DNA of 23,401 bases from positions 1 to 23,401 of the forward strand of contig CAZKTA010000032.1 in assembly GCA_964555645.1 (NCBI GenBank). Direction: 5' to 3'. Both the position numbers and the translations under genes were made by a program. The notes under the pieces were generated by a model that was given only the letters and a program-made list of their open reading frames with translations, did not search any database and was not told the origin of the DNA. Positions 15,839 to 23,210 of this stretch are shown one piece after another (the stretch's first letter is position 1; each line of letters begins with the position of its first letter). Source of the DNA: DTLC01 sp964555645. GTDB taxonomy: Bacteria; Verrucomicrobiota; Verrucomicrobiia; Limisphaerales; DTLC01.

Positions 15839-17761
15839 TTACGGTACCTTTTTGATGCGGAAAAACTTGGTTTGCCCAGGTACATTCGACACCTTGTACA
15901 CAGTTGCAGTTTCGGTTGTGGGCAATGCTTGGATACCGGCGAGTCGCCATTGGGCGGGGCTTAAGTTGGTTGCGTACTCAAGCTCGTACAACTCATACGG
16001 TTTCGCCTGCCACGAAATTGAATCCAACCCAACCGCAACAATTCGCTGGCACGATGCTGCGCTTGTCGGGGTCATCCCGGCGCGGTACTCCTGAATGTTT
16101 GTGAGGCCGTCGCCGTCGTAATCGTCATATGCACCGCGTTTCGGTCCTACAGCCGGGTTCGGATTGCCAAACCAAGTCGTCATCCATGAGTCCGGGATGC
16201 CATCCGGGTTACCCGAAGGATATTGATCCGGATTAAGCGAGATCACCCGCACCCACACATACGGCGCTGCGTTTGTGCCGTCAAAACATCTGCAAGCAAT
16301 CCGGTCGTAATAGCTCGTCCCGCCTGGGTCAAGCCTTGAGCCGCTGTAGAACCCTCCTGGTGCGAATTTGAGGAGGCGCGTTCCGCTCAGCGTAAACGTG
16401 CCGCTCATGTTCGCTGCATTTGTCAAGGCCAAGGTCAGGTTTGTCGTTTGCAGATCGTAACAAGCCAGTTCGATCTCGTTTATCCCGGGCACGTTGACCG
16501 GCCATGGCGCAGTTGTTATGTCCATTACACGCCCGTACATAAATGGTGGTGTGTTTAACTGCGGATAACCTTGTCTAACAACTGCGATATCCGAGGCCGC
16601 AAGTTGCGCACCGCGTCCGTCGGCGTGTACTGTCGGATACATGATCGCCTGCGGATCGGTCGAGTGCACGAGCCCTAATGCATGACCGATCTCGTGGCAA
16701 AGCACCTCCTCAAAAGTCGAAAGCACGGTTACAGCGGTGTTCGAGTGATTTATCATCACAGAGCCGCTTACTACCCTGTGGAACTCGTTGCCGGCAACGT
16801 TGCCGCCCAACCCCCAGCCTGCTGTCTCGAGCAGACCCCATAAAAATCGCGGTCCGCCCATGCCAAGGTAACTAGGGCCGTATCTGAGCGCGATGTAGTT
16901 CGTGTAACTGTAGAGTTGAATTCGCAACTTTCCGTCGTTGGTCTGGATCAACTCGGCTGGCATGCCGAAGTTCTGAAAACCGTCGAAAACAAACCTGAGG
17001 CTTGTAACGGCAGCCCAGGCTGCCAGTGCGTTGCTGACGGCCACAAGCGCTTGGTTAGATGTAATGCCACTCGGCAAAAACGTCATGTCAACCAGGTACG
17101 GAATCGGTTCACCCTGGTCTTGTGTCACCCACCTGGGTGGGCGACCATCGGGCGCGGTCATGAAGTTCGTTACGCTTTGTGTGCCGCCGCCATTTGACTT
17201 CGGGTTGGGTGTGTACTCGACTGGCAAAGCCGCGCTTTGAGCAGTCAGGTCTGCACCTGGTGTTCCGCTGATTGTTACAAGCGTGCGCACGCGTTCGATC
17301 AAATCGGCATGCGCCGCCGTAAGCCGCGCTGTACCAGTCTCGGGGTCAACTCTTCGCTCAAGTTTGATCGCGCCTGCCTGGCCGTTGATTGTACCGAGCG
17401 TGCCGTCGTGTCGGCGCCAGATGAAAAGCAATTGTTCGTCCCCGACGCTGAACTTTGGTGCGCTGCAATTGTCAATCGCAAGGCCGTCAAGTGCACCTCC
17501 GTAATGCACCAGTTGCACGGCTTGCGGCAGCTTGCCCTTCAGCACCTCCACAACGCGTACAGTTGTGCGAGTATAAATCCCGGCATCAGCCGGGCTGCGA
17601 AACGGTTCAACAGAAACGACCGTGCCGCGAAATATGCAATCAGCAAGCTGCACGTGCCTTTCGATCCCAAAATCTGGCGCTAACGAGCTCCATGCTGATG
17701 TTGCCATGCCAAACAGAGTAATTACAACAAGCCCAGTTGGAGCGATTAGTCTCTTTTTCAT
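15839..17761 (-). CDS. secreted matrixin-like (metzincin) zinc metalloprotease
   Basis: This is a predicted secreted zinc endopeptidase of 640 residues. The signal peptide is MKKRLIAPTGLVVITLFGMA...SAWSS (about 1-26). Residues about 38-135 form a beta-rich domain (DCIFRGTVVSVE, RVVEVLKGKLP, FSVGDEQLLFIWRR) reminiscent of NTR/TIMP-type OB folds. The catalytic domain spans about 215-400. Its full metzincin motif HEIGHALGLVH places zinc ligands at His356, His360 and His366 with catalytic Glu357, and Met374 (QAIMYP) serves as the Met-turn. The C-terminal part contains DDYDGDGLTNIQEYRAG (about 546-562), a calcium-binding EF/TSP3-like motif. A beta-rich tail ending FFRIKKVP follows, as in many Verrucomicrobiota secreted proteins. 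The frame opens 20 codons earlier at 17821, but the ATG at 17759-17761 gives a proper signal peptide. It is divergent from hisA. Confidence 0.9.
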   Translation of the reverse strand: MKKRLIAPTGLVVITLFGMATSAWSSLAPDFGIERHVQLADCIFRGTVVSVEPFRSPADAGIYTRTTVRVVEVLKGKLPQAVQLVHYGGALDGLAIDNCSAPKFSVGDEQLLFIWRRHDGTLGTINGQAGAIKLERRVDPETGTARLTAAHADLIERVRTLVTISGTPGADLTAQSAALPVEYTPNPKSNGGGTQSVTNFMTAPDGRPPRWVTQDQGEPIPYLVDMTFLPSGITSNQALVAVSNALAAWAAVTSLRFVFDGFQNFGMPAELIQTNDGKLRIQLYSYTNYIALRYGPSYLGMGGPRFLWGLLETAGWGLGGNVAGNEFHRVVSGSVMINHSNTAVTVLSTFEEVLCHEIGHALGLVHSTDPQAIMYPTVHADGRGAQLAASDIAVVRQGYPQLNTPPFMYGRVMDITTAPWPVNVPGINEIELACYDLQTTNLTLALTNAANMSGTFTLSGTRLLKFAPGGFYSGSRLDPGGTSYYDRIACRCFDGTNAAPYVWVRVISLNPDQYPSGNPDGIPDSWMTTWFGNPNPAVGPKRGAYDDYDGDGLTNIQEYRAGMTPTSAASCQRIVAVGLDSISWQAKPYELYELEYATNLSPAQWRLAGIQALPTTETATVYKVSNVPGQTKFFRIKKVP

Positions 17762-17851
17762 GCGTTTCTGGATGGTTTTGGTTACTAGCAGTTCCGAACC
17801 CATTTCCCGTGTGCACCGCACCGGCTATCCAAGCCAGGTTTGCAATCGACC

Positions 17852-17868
17852 TTGCACGTTTTGTGCAA
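17852..17868. promoter_or_regulatory. operator-like inverted repeat in the protease / hisA divergent region
   Basis: TTGCAC (17852-17857) and GTGCAA (17863-17868) form a perfect palindrome around five bases, 50 bases upstream of hisA and 91 bases upstream of the protease start. It fits the size of a dimeric regulator site. A half copy, TTTGCAA, lies just to its left at 17839-17845. Confidence 0.4.
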
Positions 17869-17918
17869 ATACTCGATACACCATTGAACTTTGCGGCCAT
17901 GACGATTAACTTGGCGCT

Positions 17919-18713
17919 GTGTTCCGACCCTGTATAGACCTGCACGAGGGTAAGGTAAAACAGATCGTCGGTGCAACCTTAACCGACGACGAGCACGGGT
18001 TGCGCACCAATTTTGTGTCTGAGAAACCGGCAGCCTGGTATGCAGAGCTGTTCAAACGCGACGGGCTTATTGGCGGGCATGTCATAATGCTCGGCCCGGG
18101 CAATGATGCACAGGCACGCAGTGCGTTGGCGGCGTACCCGGGTGGCCTACAGATTGGTGGCGGGATTACACCTGACAATGCATGCACCTGGCTCGATGCG
18201 GGGGCGTCACATGTGATAGTGACCTCGTGGGTGTTTCGTGAAGGCAAGCTCGACCGCGAACGATTGACGGCTATAAGCAGACTTGTCGGACGCAACCGGC
18301 TCGTGCTTGATCTGAGCTGCCGGAAGGTCGGTGACGAGTACCGCGTGGCAATTAACAAGTGGCAACAACTTACCGAGCTTACCCTAAGCGAGGCTGTGTT
18401 GTGCGAGCTGGCAGATTGGTGCGCCGAATTTCTTGTGCATGCAGTTGACCGCGAAGGCTTGCGCACGGGCATAGACCGCGAGCTTGTCTGCAAACTTGCC
18501 GAATGGGCACCTGTTCCAGTTACATACGCCGGCGGCGCTAATTCCTTGCGTGACCTTGAAGAGGTCACGCGCCTGGGCAAGGGCAGGGTCGATCTTACAA
18601 TTGGTTCGGCACTTGATATTTTCGGGGGTACTCAAGTCAAGTACCAAGATTGCGTCGCGTTCAATCGGCGCCAGCTCGCCCAAAGAACACTGCCTGCGCA
18701 AAATCAGGTTTAA
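17919..18713 (+). CDS. hisA: eukaryotic-type phosphoribosylformimino-AICAR-phosphate isomerase (HisA/HIS6 type)
   Basis: This enzyme catalyses the Amadori rearrangement of ProFAR to PRFAR, the fourth step of histidine biosynthesis. The 264-residue TIM-barrel begins FRPCIDLHEGKVKQIVG, the pattern of yeast and plant HIS6-type enzymes rather than ordinary bacterial HisA. The catalytic acids are Asp7 and Asp131 (LVLDLSCRK). Phosphate-binding loops are GLQIGGGIT (76-84) and TYAGGANSL (202-210), and the C-terminal strand is LTIGSALDIFGG. An in-frame TAA at 17907-17909 forces the start to lie after it, and the GTG at 17919 is the only reasonable choice. Other his genes are not in the window. The isomerase call is strong, and the eukaryotic type is from recollection of the family pattern. 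Confidence 0.92.
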   Translation: MFRPCIDLHEGKVKQIVGATLTDDEHGLRTNFVSEKPAAWYAELFKRDGLIGGHVIMLGPGNDAQARSALAAYPGGLQIGGGITPDNACTWLDAGASHVIVTSWVFREGKLDRERLTAISRLVGRNRLVLDLSCRKVGDEYRVAINKWQQLTELTLSEAVLCELADWCAEFLVHAVDREGLRTGIDRELVCKLAEWAPVPVTYAGGANSLRDLEEVTRLGKGRVDLTIGSALDIFGGTQVKYQDCVAFNRRQLAQRTLPAQNQV

Positions 18714-19186
18714 CCCGAAGCCATGCCCACTGCGTCACTGCCAGCGGCTGCGGTGCCTGTGCTCTTTGAGAACGGGAGACTCAGCGGTTTTATACCAGGT
18801 ACGGTTTGAAATTACATCATTACCAAAGTGCAGGGCGCTAACTCCGTGCGCAACGTGCAGATGACTGACTAAGCTCACCGAACCCGAAAAACTGAATTAT
18901 GGAGAGCGCCTGTCCCCCGAGTGTAGCTGCACGCGCCTGGCTGCGTGTGCGTGCATGCAGACCCGCCTCGCATCCAGCAGCTTTGCATGCGGTATGCTGG
19001 TTGTTTCGGGGCCAAATTTGTGCTGAGGGTGTTTTGCACTTTGCCATACAAAGCCGCACTTGGTGGGGCGTGTGCGCTCCCCACACAGCCGAGTAATTCG
19101 GGCTAAATGCTGCAGTTACAAGGTGAGAATGCTATTAGCTCGCGCTTTTCGGCGGCCAAATGACTTGATTTGGCGTGCGGGGAGGT
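18714..19186. other. 473-base stretch without a supported gene
   Basis: Between the hisA stop and the stop of a small minus-strand gene (convergent), short frames on both strands lack family features. Structures seen: a long-range inverted repeat pairing 18834-18845 (GGCGCTaaCTCC) with 18901-18910 (GGAGAGCGCC), and a GTGGGG (19063-19068) / CCCCAC (19079-19084) hairpin. Neither has a T-run, so neither is a clear intrinsic terminator. Confidence 0.5.
19063..19084. repeat. GC-rich hairpin GTGGGG / CCCCAC
   Basis: A six-base perfect stem closes a ten-base loop that can itself pair further (GCG with CGC). It lies in the convergent region between hisA and the small winged-helix gene and may mark a bidirectional transcription end. 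Confidence 0.4.
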
Positions 19187-19456
19187 TCAGAAGATTATTG
19201 CGCCTTTTTTAAGTCGGTAGCATCCTTGGTCGTTTTGTTCGACGATGCCGCGGGCAACCAACGATGCTAATGGGGTGACAGCCCAGTGTGGATCTGTCTC
19301 GTAAAGTACACGGTCGGCAGCATGCCGGCTGATTTCCTTGCGTGAGAAGAATACATCGGGGTTTTGGGCTAAAAACTCGACGATTAGCTTCTCGTATTGG
19401 GTCATTTCTTCGGAAGATAGCTGTCCACACAGATTTTTGCTAGCCCGGTTTTTCAT
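19187..19456 (-). CDS. small winged-helix-like protein of unknown function
   Basis: An 89-residue acidic/basic mixed protein without a signal peptide or membrane segment. The body (MTQYEKLIVEFLAQNPDVFF, SRKEISRHAADRVLYETDPH, AVTPLASLVARGIVEQNDQG, CYRLKK) reads as three helices followed by a beta-wing. SRKEISRHA would be the second helix, TPLASLVARGIVEQ a recognition helix and GCYRLKK the wing. This is the layout of small winged-helix DNA-binding proteins. ATG codons exist at residue 1 (19454-19456) and residue 18 (19403-19405); the second gives a compact 72-residue domain. It is read convergently with hisA. The coding status is supported by the folded-looking sequence, but no specific family is recognised and DNA binding is inference. 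Confidence 0.65.
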   Translation of the reverse strand: MKNRASKNLCGQLSSEEMTQYEKLIVEFLAQNPDVFFSRKEISRHAADRVLYETDPHWAVTPLASLVARGIVEQNDQGCYRLKKGAIIF

Positions 19457-19761
19457 GGTGCGTTTGAGGGTTTACGCCGTGCATCTGGTGCGGTGGATGA
19501 CTTTGCTAACTGGCCACGCACTTTTGCGTTGTGATCTGTCTGGCAGATGCTTAGACGTGTTGACGCACGATGCGGTTTTGACGCAAGTTGTTCGATAGCA
19601 ATGGAAGCAATAAAATGTGCCTGCAAGCTTTCGCACGAGCAGGTGTGGAGGTGTGCCGTGCCGAAATCCAAAGGGCATTATGGCCTCTGGTTATCGGCAT
19701 GCGTAAATACGCAAGGCAATAGTCCGACACACAGCTACAGCTCGCCGAACCGGAGCACATC
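19457..19761. other. 305-base divergent region upstream of mqnA
   Basis: This lies between the start of the small winged-helix gene and the mqnA start. It contains a direct repeat TTGACGCA at 19560-19567 and 19578-19585 (18-base period) and a short ATCTG/CAGAT hairpin near 19533-19547. Open frames crossing it have no family features. Confidence 0.45.
19752..19755 (+). promoter_or_regulatory. Shine-Dalgarno GGAG for mqnA
   Basis: GGAG lies six bases before the ATG at 19762. It is one of the few clear ribosome-binding sites in the window. It supports the upstream ATG and hence an N-terminal extension on MqnA. Confidence 0.6.
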
Positions 19762-20649
19762 ATGAACCCAGCAGACAACATGTGGAATTCATGGCTGAAC
19801 CGCGCGCATGGTCAACTCGGGGGTGACGGTTGCTTTAGGGACGATTTATTTCAGCCTAAACACAAAACACCGCTTTACGCCGATGAATCACTTGCACCGT
19901 TTCGCGTTGGCGCTGTCAAAGGGCTCAACGCCGCGCCATTAACACGCGGGATTGAAGCCCAGGTCATCTTCGCTGCGCCTGCCGAGCTTGCACGGATGTT
20001 ACACAGAGACGAACTTGACGCTGCATTGGTTAGCATTGTTGAGCCGTTGCTTACCGATCGGTATGACATCCTCGACGGTGTCGGTATCGCCTCGTTGGGC
20101 GAAGTGAAAAGTGTGTTGCTTGCGCATCGCAAGCCGATCGAAAACGCCGACGTCATATTTTACGATCCAGACTCGATTAGTGGGGTTACCCTGCTGAAGG
20201 TGCTGCTGGCCGAGCGGGGTCTGTGCCCCGAGTTCAGACCGCTTGAAAGCCGCGAAGTCGGTGACGAAAAAGATTTTCTGCTGTTGAGTGGTGATGCAGC
20301 TTTGGACTTCACGTTTGGGATGCGCCAGCATGAAATTTTTGATCTGGGCGCAGCTTGGTACGAATTGACCCGGTTGCCGTTTGTTTATGATGTGTGGGTA
20401 CTGCGCCGTGGAATTGAAAATGCCAGGCTGCGGCGCCAGTTGCGCGCCGCAAAAGATTTTGGCATGCAAACACTCGAGCACATCATCCGCACCCGGACTG
20501 AATACAGCGAGGATTTCAGAAAAGACTATCTCGGCTGGCACATTCATTACTACATTGGGGCGGACGAAAAACGTGCTATTGCCAAGTTCGCCGAGTTGCT
20601 CCAAAAACACGGGTTCGGCCCGGTTTATGAACCGCGCTTTGTCGAATAA
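19762..20649 (+). CDS. mqnA: chorismate dehydratase of the futalosine menaquinone pathway
   Basis: MqnA converts chorismate to 3-[(1-carboxyvinyl)oxy]benzoate, the first step of futalosine-type menaquinone synthesis. The fold is that of periplasmic-binding-protein-like enzymes, but without a signal peptide. Recognisable blocks are FRVGAVKGLNAAPLTRGI (47-64), ELDAALVSIVE, SVLLAHRKPIENADVIFYDPDSISGVTLLKVLL (split over 115-150), DAALDFTFGM, FDLGAAWYELTRLPFVYDVWVLR and the helical C-terminus. The core of MqnA normally starts at the VG..K.LN block, so residues 1-46 are an extension. No ATG, GTG or TTG lies between codon 7 and that block, and GGAG precedes the first ATG, so the extension seems real. 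It heads a plus-strand series with the GH43-like and pseudo-protease genes. Confidence 0.88.
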   Translation: MNPADNMWNSWLNRAHGQLGGDGCFRDDLFQPKHKTPLYADESLAPFRVGAVKGLNAAPLTRGIEAQVIFAAPAELARMLHRDELDAALVSIVEPLLTDRYDILDGVGIASLGEVKSVLLAHRKPIENADVIFYDPDSISGVTLLKVLLAERGLCPEFRPLESREVGDEKDFLLLSGDAALDFTFGMRQHEIFDLGAAWYELTRLPFVYDVWVLRRGIENARLRRQLRAAKDFGMQTLEHIIRTRTEYSEDFRKDYLGWHIHYYIGADEKRAIAKFAELLQKHGFGPVYEPRFVE

Positions 20650-20672
20650 ACAAAAAGCAACCGCAAAACAAA

Positions 20673-21719
20673 GTGAAGCGTATTTGTCTGATCAACCTTG
20701 TGGTCGCAGTTGCACTGATGCAATGCGGTTTGCGAACACTCGCACAGTTCAAGCCGGGGATGACCTGGCTCGACACCGATGGTAATCCTATCCAAGCGCA
20801 CGGGGGCGGGATTTTGGTCTCGAGCAACTTGTACTATTGGTACGGCGAGGATCGTATGCCAACGAGCCGGGATGCAGTCGCGTGCTACGTTTCAACCAAC
20901 TTGTATGATTGGAAGCGTGTCGGAGGCGCTCTTACGCGGGATGCACTCCCGCACGTAGATGGCAGACCGACATTCGTCGAGCGGCCCAAGGTGGTCTTTA
21001 ATCCGCGTACAGGCAAATTTGTTATGTGGATGCACCTCGAACAGTCCAGGTACAACTACGCCCATGCTGGTATTGCTGTGGCTGATAAACCGGCTGGCCC
21101 ATTCAGTTTCCTGAAAGCGATCCGGCCTGTAACAAACGATTCCGGGTTTGCAGAAAACAATCCCAATAAACAAAAACAGCTCGGGGGTACATTCCGCGAC
21201 ATGAACCTGTTTGTTGACACTGACGAGCGCGCCTACGTGTTTTATGCCTCCGAAGATAATCGTACCATGTACGTTGTCCGGCTGAACGATGAGTTTACCG
21301 GACCTGAGTTGCCCATGGCCGAAGGCAAAACCTGGGCGCGCATTTTGATTGGGCAGATGCGTGAAGCACCTGCGCCGTTCAAACACAACAACCGGTACTA
21401 CCTGATTACGTCCGGCTGCACAGGCTGGCGCCCAAACCAAGCTGATTGCGCTCTGGCAGATAACATCCTTGGCCCATGGGTTTCAAAAGGCAGCCCGTGC
21501 ATTGGGCCGGGCGCTCAAACGACGTTCGATGCGCAAAGCACGTTTGTGTTGCCTGTGCCTGGTAAACCTGGCTGTTTCATTTTCATGGCTGACAGATGGA
21601 ACCCGCGGCAGCTTGCAGATTCACGCTATGTGTGGCTGCCGATGATTATTCAGCCGGACGGCTCGTTTAACTTGGAATGGCATGACAAATGGGACATGTC
21701 CGTATTTGACCGGCGATAA
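20673..21719 (+). CDS. secreted GH43-like glycoside hydrolase, exo-beta-1,3-galactanase type
   Basis: A 348-residue predicted secreted five-bladed beta-propeller enzyme. The N-terminal hydrophobic segment (about 4-17), with a likely cleavage near RTLAQ (21-25), is a Sec signal. The start block TWLDTDGNPIQAHGGGIL and the YYWYGE strand fit the GH43 subgroup containing exo-beta-1,3-galactanases (recollection). Candidate active-site residues are Glu103 (VERPKV), Asp176 (FRDMNLFVD), Glu231 (MREAPAPF) and Gln288 (FDAQSTFV). They match the Glu-Asp-Glu-Gln set described for that subgroup, in which Gln replaces the usual Asp base. The GTG start lies 23 bases after mqnA, so cotranscription is possible though no functional link is known. 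Substrate identity is inference. Confidence 0.78.
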   Translation: MKRICLINLVVAVALMQCGLRTLAQFKPGMTWLDTDGNPIQAHGGGILVSSNLYYWYGEDRMPTSRDAVACYVSTNLYDWKRVGGALTRDALPHVDGRPTFVERPKVVFNPRTGKFVMWMHLEQSRYNYAHAGIAVADKPAGPFSFLKAIRPVTNDSGFAENNPNKQKQLGGTFRDMNLFVDTDERAYVFYASEDNRTMYVVRLNDEFTGPELPMAEGKTWARILIGQMREAPAPFKHNNRYYLITSGCTGWRPNQADCALADNILGPWVSKGSPCIGPGAQTTFDAQSTFVLPVPGKPGCFIFMADRWNPRQLADSRYVWLPMIIQPDGSFNLEWHDKWDMSVFDRR

Positions 21720-21773
21720 AACATGACCGATTTTTTTGGACGACGCCCCGCGCGTTTAACTTAGCGGGTTAAG

Positions 21774-22664
21774 GTGAAAACGTTTTCGGCAATGCAAAAA
21801 ACTTACTTAACCAACTGTGCTGCAGCAGCAGCAGTGTTTGCTGTAACTACGGCCTGCATCTACGCCGCGGAAGACGCGCCTAGGATTGCCACGAAAAAAA
21901 TCCTAGACCAACACAAAGACGCCGTTGTTTGGGTATCAGCCGTGGCAAGGATTAACTTCACAACCGACGATGCAAAAGGTTTGTCATTCAACGTGCCTGA
22001 ACGCGAACAAAAATATGAAACGCGAGCAACGGTGATCGGTGCCGACGGGCTAGTTGTAACCGCGCTGAGCATGCTCGATCCAAGTCGTCAAATCAGCGGT
22101 CGAAGCATTGCAACTGCAGCAGGCCAAATCAAAATTGATGCCGCTGTCACACTTAAAGAGGTCAAAATCATCATGCCGGACGGCACTGAACTGCCTGCTG
22201 ATGTCGTAATGAAAGATACTGACCTTGACCTGGTGTTCATAAGGCCTAAACCAGACGCAAAAGAACTCAAAGGTGTTGTTTTTAAACCGATCGAGCTAAC
22301 CAACAACGCAACCGCCGACATTGCCGACGATGTCGCAACCGTAAGCCGCACAGACGAAGCGCTGAACCGGCAACCCGCTGTCGCGCGCGGACACATCGTG
22401 GCACTCACACGCAAACCGCGCATGTTTATGTATGCAACCGGCACAGATTACGGCTGCCCGACCTTCACCATGGACGGCAAACTACTCGGCATCACCGTCA
22501 ACAGATTTGCAAAAGACAAATCACCGCAGCCAGTCATTTTACCAGCTGCAGATGTACTCGAAATCGCTGCCCAGGCAAAAACCGCCAAACCACCCGCCAC
22601 GAAAGAATCCGAAGCCACCACGCCAGAATCCAAACCAGAAGCACCAAGAGTTAATCCAGATTAA
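21774..22664 (+). CDS. secreted HtrA-like (S1C) protein lacking catalytic His and Ser: pseudo-protease
   Basis: A 296-residue exported protein with a signal peptide (about 8-32, ending ACIYAAEDA) and a trypsin-like/HtrA beta-barrel core. The HtrA pattern GYVVTNNHV is here ADGLVVTALSML (90-101), placing Ser99 where the catalytic His belongs. The Asp strand (DTDLDLVFIRP, Asp152) is kept. The GNSGGPLV motif is GTDYGCPTFTMDGKLLGI (223-240), with Tyr226 in place of the nucleophile Ser. No PDZ domain follows; the C-terminus is a Lys/Pro/Glu/Thr-rich tail (about 268-296). It should be proteolytically dead and may act as a binding or scaffold protein. The start is GTG 21774, or ATG 21792 (residue 7). 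It follows the GH43-like gene by 54 bases. Confidence 0.78.
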   Translation: MKTFSAMQKTYLTNCAAAAAVFAVTTACIYAAEDAPRIATKKILDQHKDAVVWVSAVARINFTTDDAKGLSFNVPEREQKYETRATVIGADGLVVTALSMLDPSRQISGRSIATAAGQIKIDAAVTLKEVKIIMPDGTELPADVVMKDTDLDLVFIRPKPDAKELKGVVFKPIELTNNATADIADDVATVSRTDEALNRQPAVARGHIVALTRKPRMFMYATGTDYGCPTFTMDGKLLGITVNRFAKDKSPQPVILPAADVLEIAAQAKTAKPPATKESEATTPESKPEAPRVNPD

Positions 22665-22762
22665 AAGCGACCGTTTCACGCGCCTCATCTTGGCTTGGAC
22701 ATTGCCAGCCACTCGCAGACCACAAATTATACTACCGCATGCATTATTGGCGATATTTAGCA

Positions 22763-22777
22763 GGGGAACTTTTCCCC
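22763..22777. repeat. hairpin GGGGAA / TTCCCC
   Basis: A perfect six-base stem with a three-base loop lies 98 bases after the pseudo-protease stop. There is no T-run, so it is at best a weak transcription end. Confidence 0.35.
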
Positions 22778-23116
22778 GTAGTTTCGGTTGTCTTGGTGGA
22801 GCTAGCTTGGCGAGGCCCCACCGCATCGCGCCATTGGTTATGTCCAATCGCCGTGCTTTGTCCAGACCACAAATCCATGATTTACCCCCACCTCCAACGC
22901 ACTCGCTTTGCACAAGTAAATGGGGCTATACACCAGCCCAAGTGACCGCGGCCGCCAGCAAGGTTTTTCGGCGTTCGCTCTCGTATTCGCGGAGGTGACG
23001 AAGCAAACTGCGCCACAACCAGGGCCGTCACATAAACCTTTGCACTCACCAAATATTTCTCAGCAACGCGGCATAAACGTAATAACCACGCGGAAAAAGA
23101 TCTACCAACGACCCAT

Positions 23117-23210
23117 TCCCAACCGAAAAAACAGTTGGGATAGGCCTGACCGCTAACTTAGGTCACGCCAACGCGTGGCATCCGAAAAAAGGTTCAACCT
23201 TATCCCAACT
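23117..23210. ncRNA. structured region with two competing pairings (terminator or switch candidate)
   Basis: AGTTGGGATA (23133-23142) pairs perfectly with TATCCCAACT (23201-23210). Its core GTTGGGA (23134-23140) can instead pair with TCCCAAC at 23117-23123, so the two helices exclude each other. Three short arms lie inside the long helix: TGACC/GGTCA (23147-23151 with 23161-23165), GCCA/TGGC (23167-23170 with 23176-23179) and AAGG/CCTT (23189-23192 with 23198-23201, which competes for one base with the long stem). On the minus strand each outer segment is followed by TTTTTTCGG (ending at 23182 and 23123), as in intrinsic terminators of the gene ending at 23336. Plus- and minus-strand roles are both open. 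Confidence 0.45.

Noticed and set aside
22717..22874. direct repeat AGACCACAAAT as an attachment-site pair
   Set aside because: Only 11 bases, with no integrase or tRNA nearby and no cargo between the copies; chance recurrence is likely.
22432..22998. 188-codon frame overlapping the end of the pseudo-protease
   Set aside because: The first part is an out-of-frame reading of the protease gene, and the rest is a Ser/Pro/Arg-rich random-looking sequence across the non-coding region.
23133..23210. tRNA-like cloverleaf
   Set aside because: The outer helix is 10 bp, the T-arm position lacks the GTTCRANYC pattern with a 5-bp stem, and no anticodon arm of 5 bp with a 7-base loop can be drawn. It is not a canonical tRNA.
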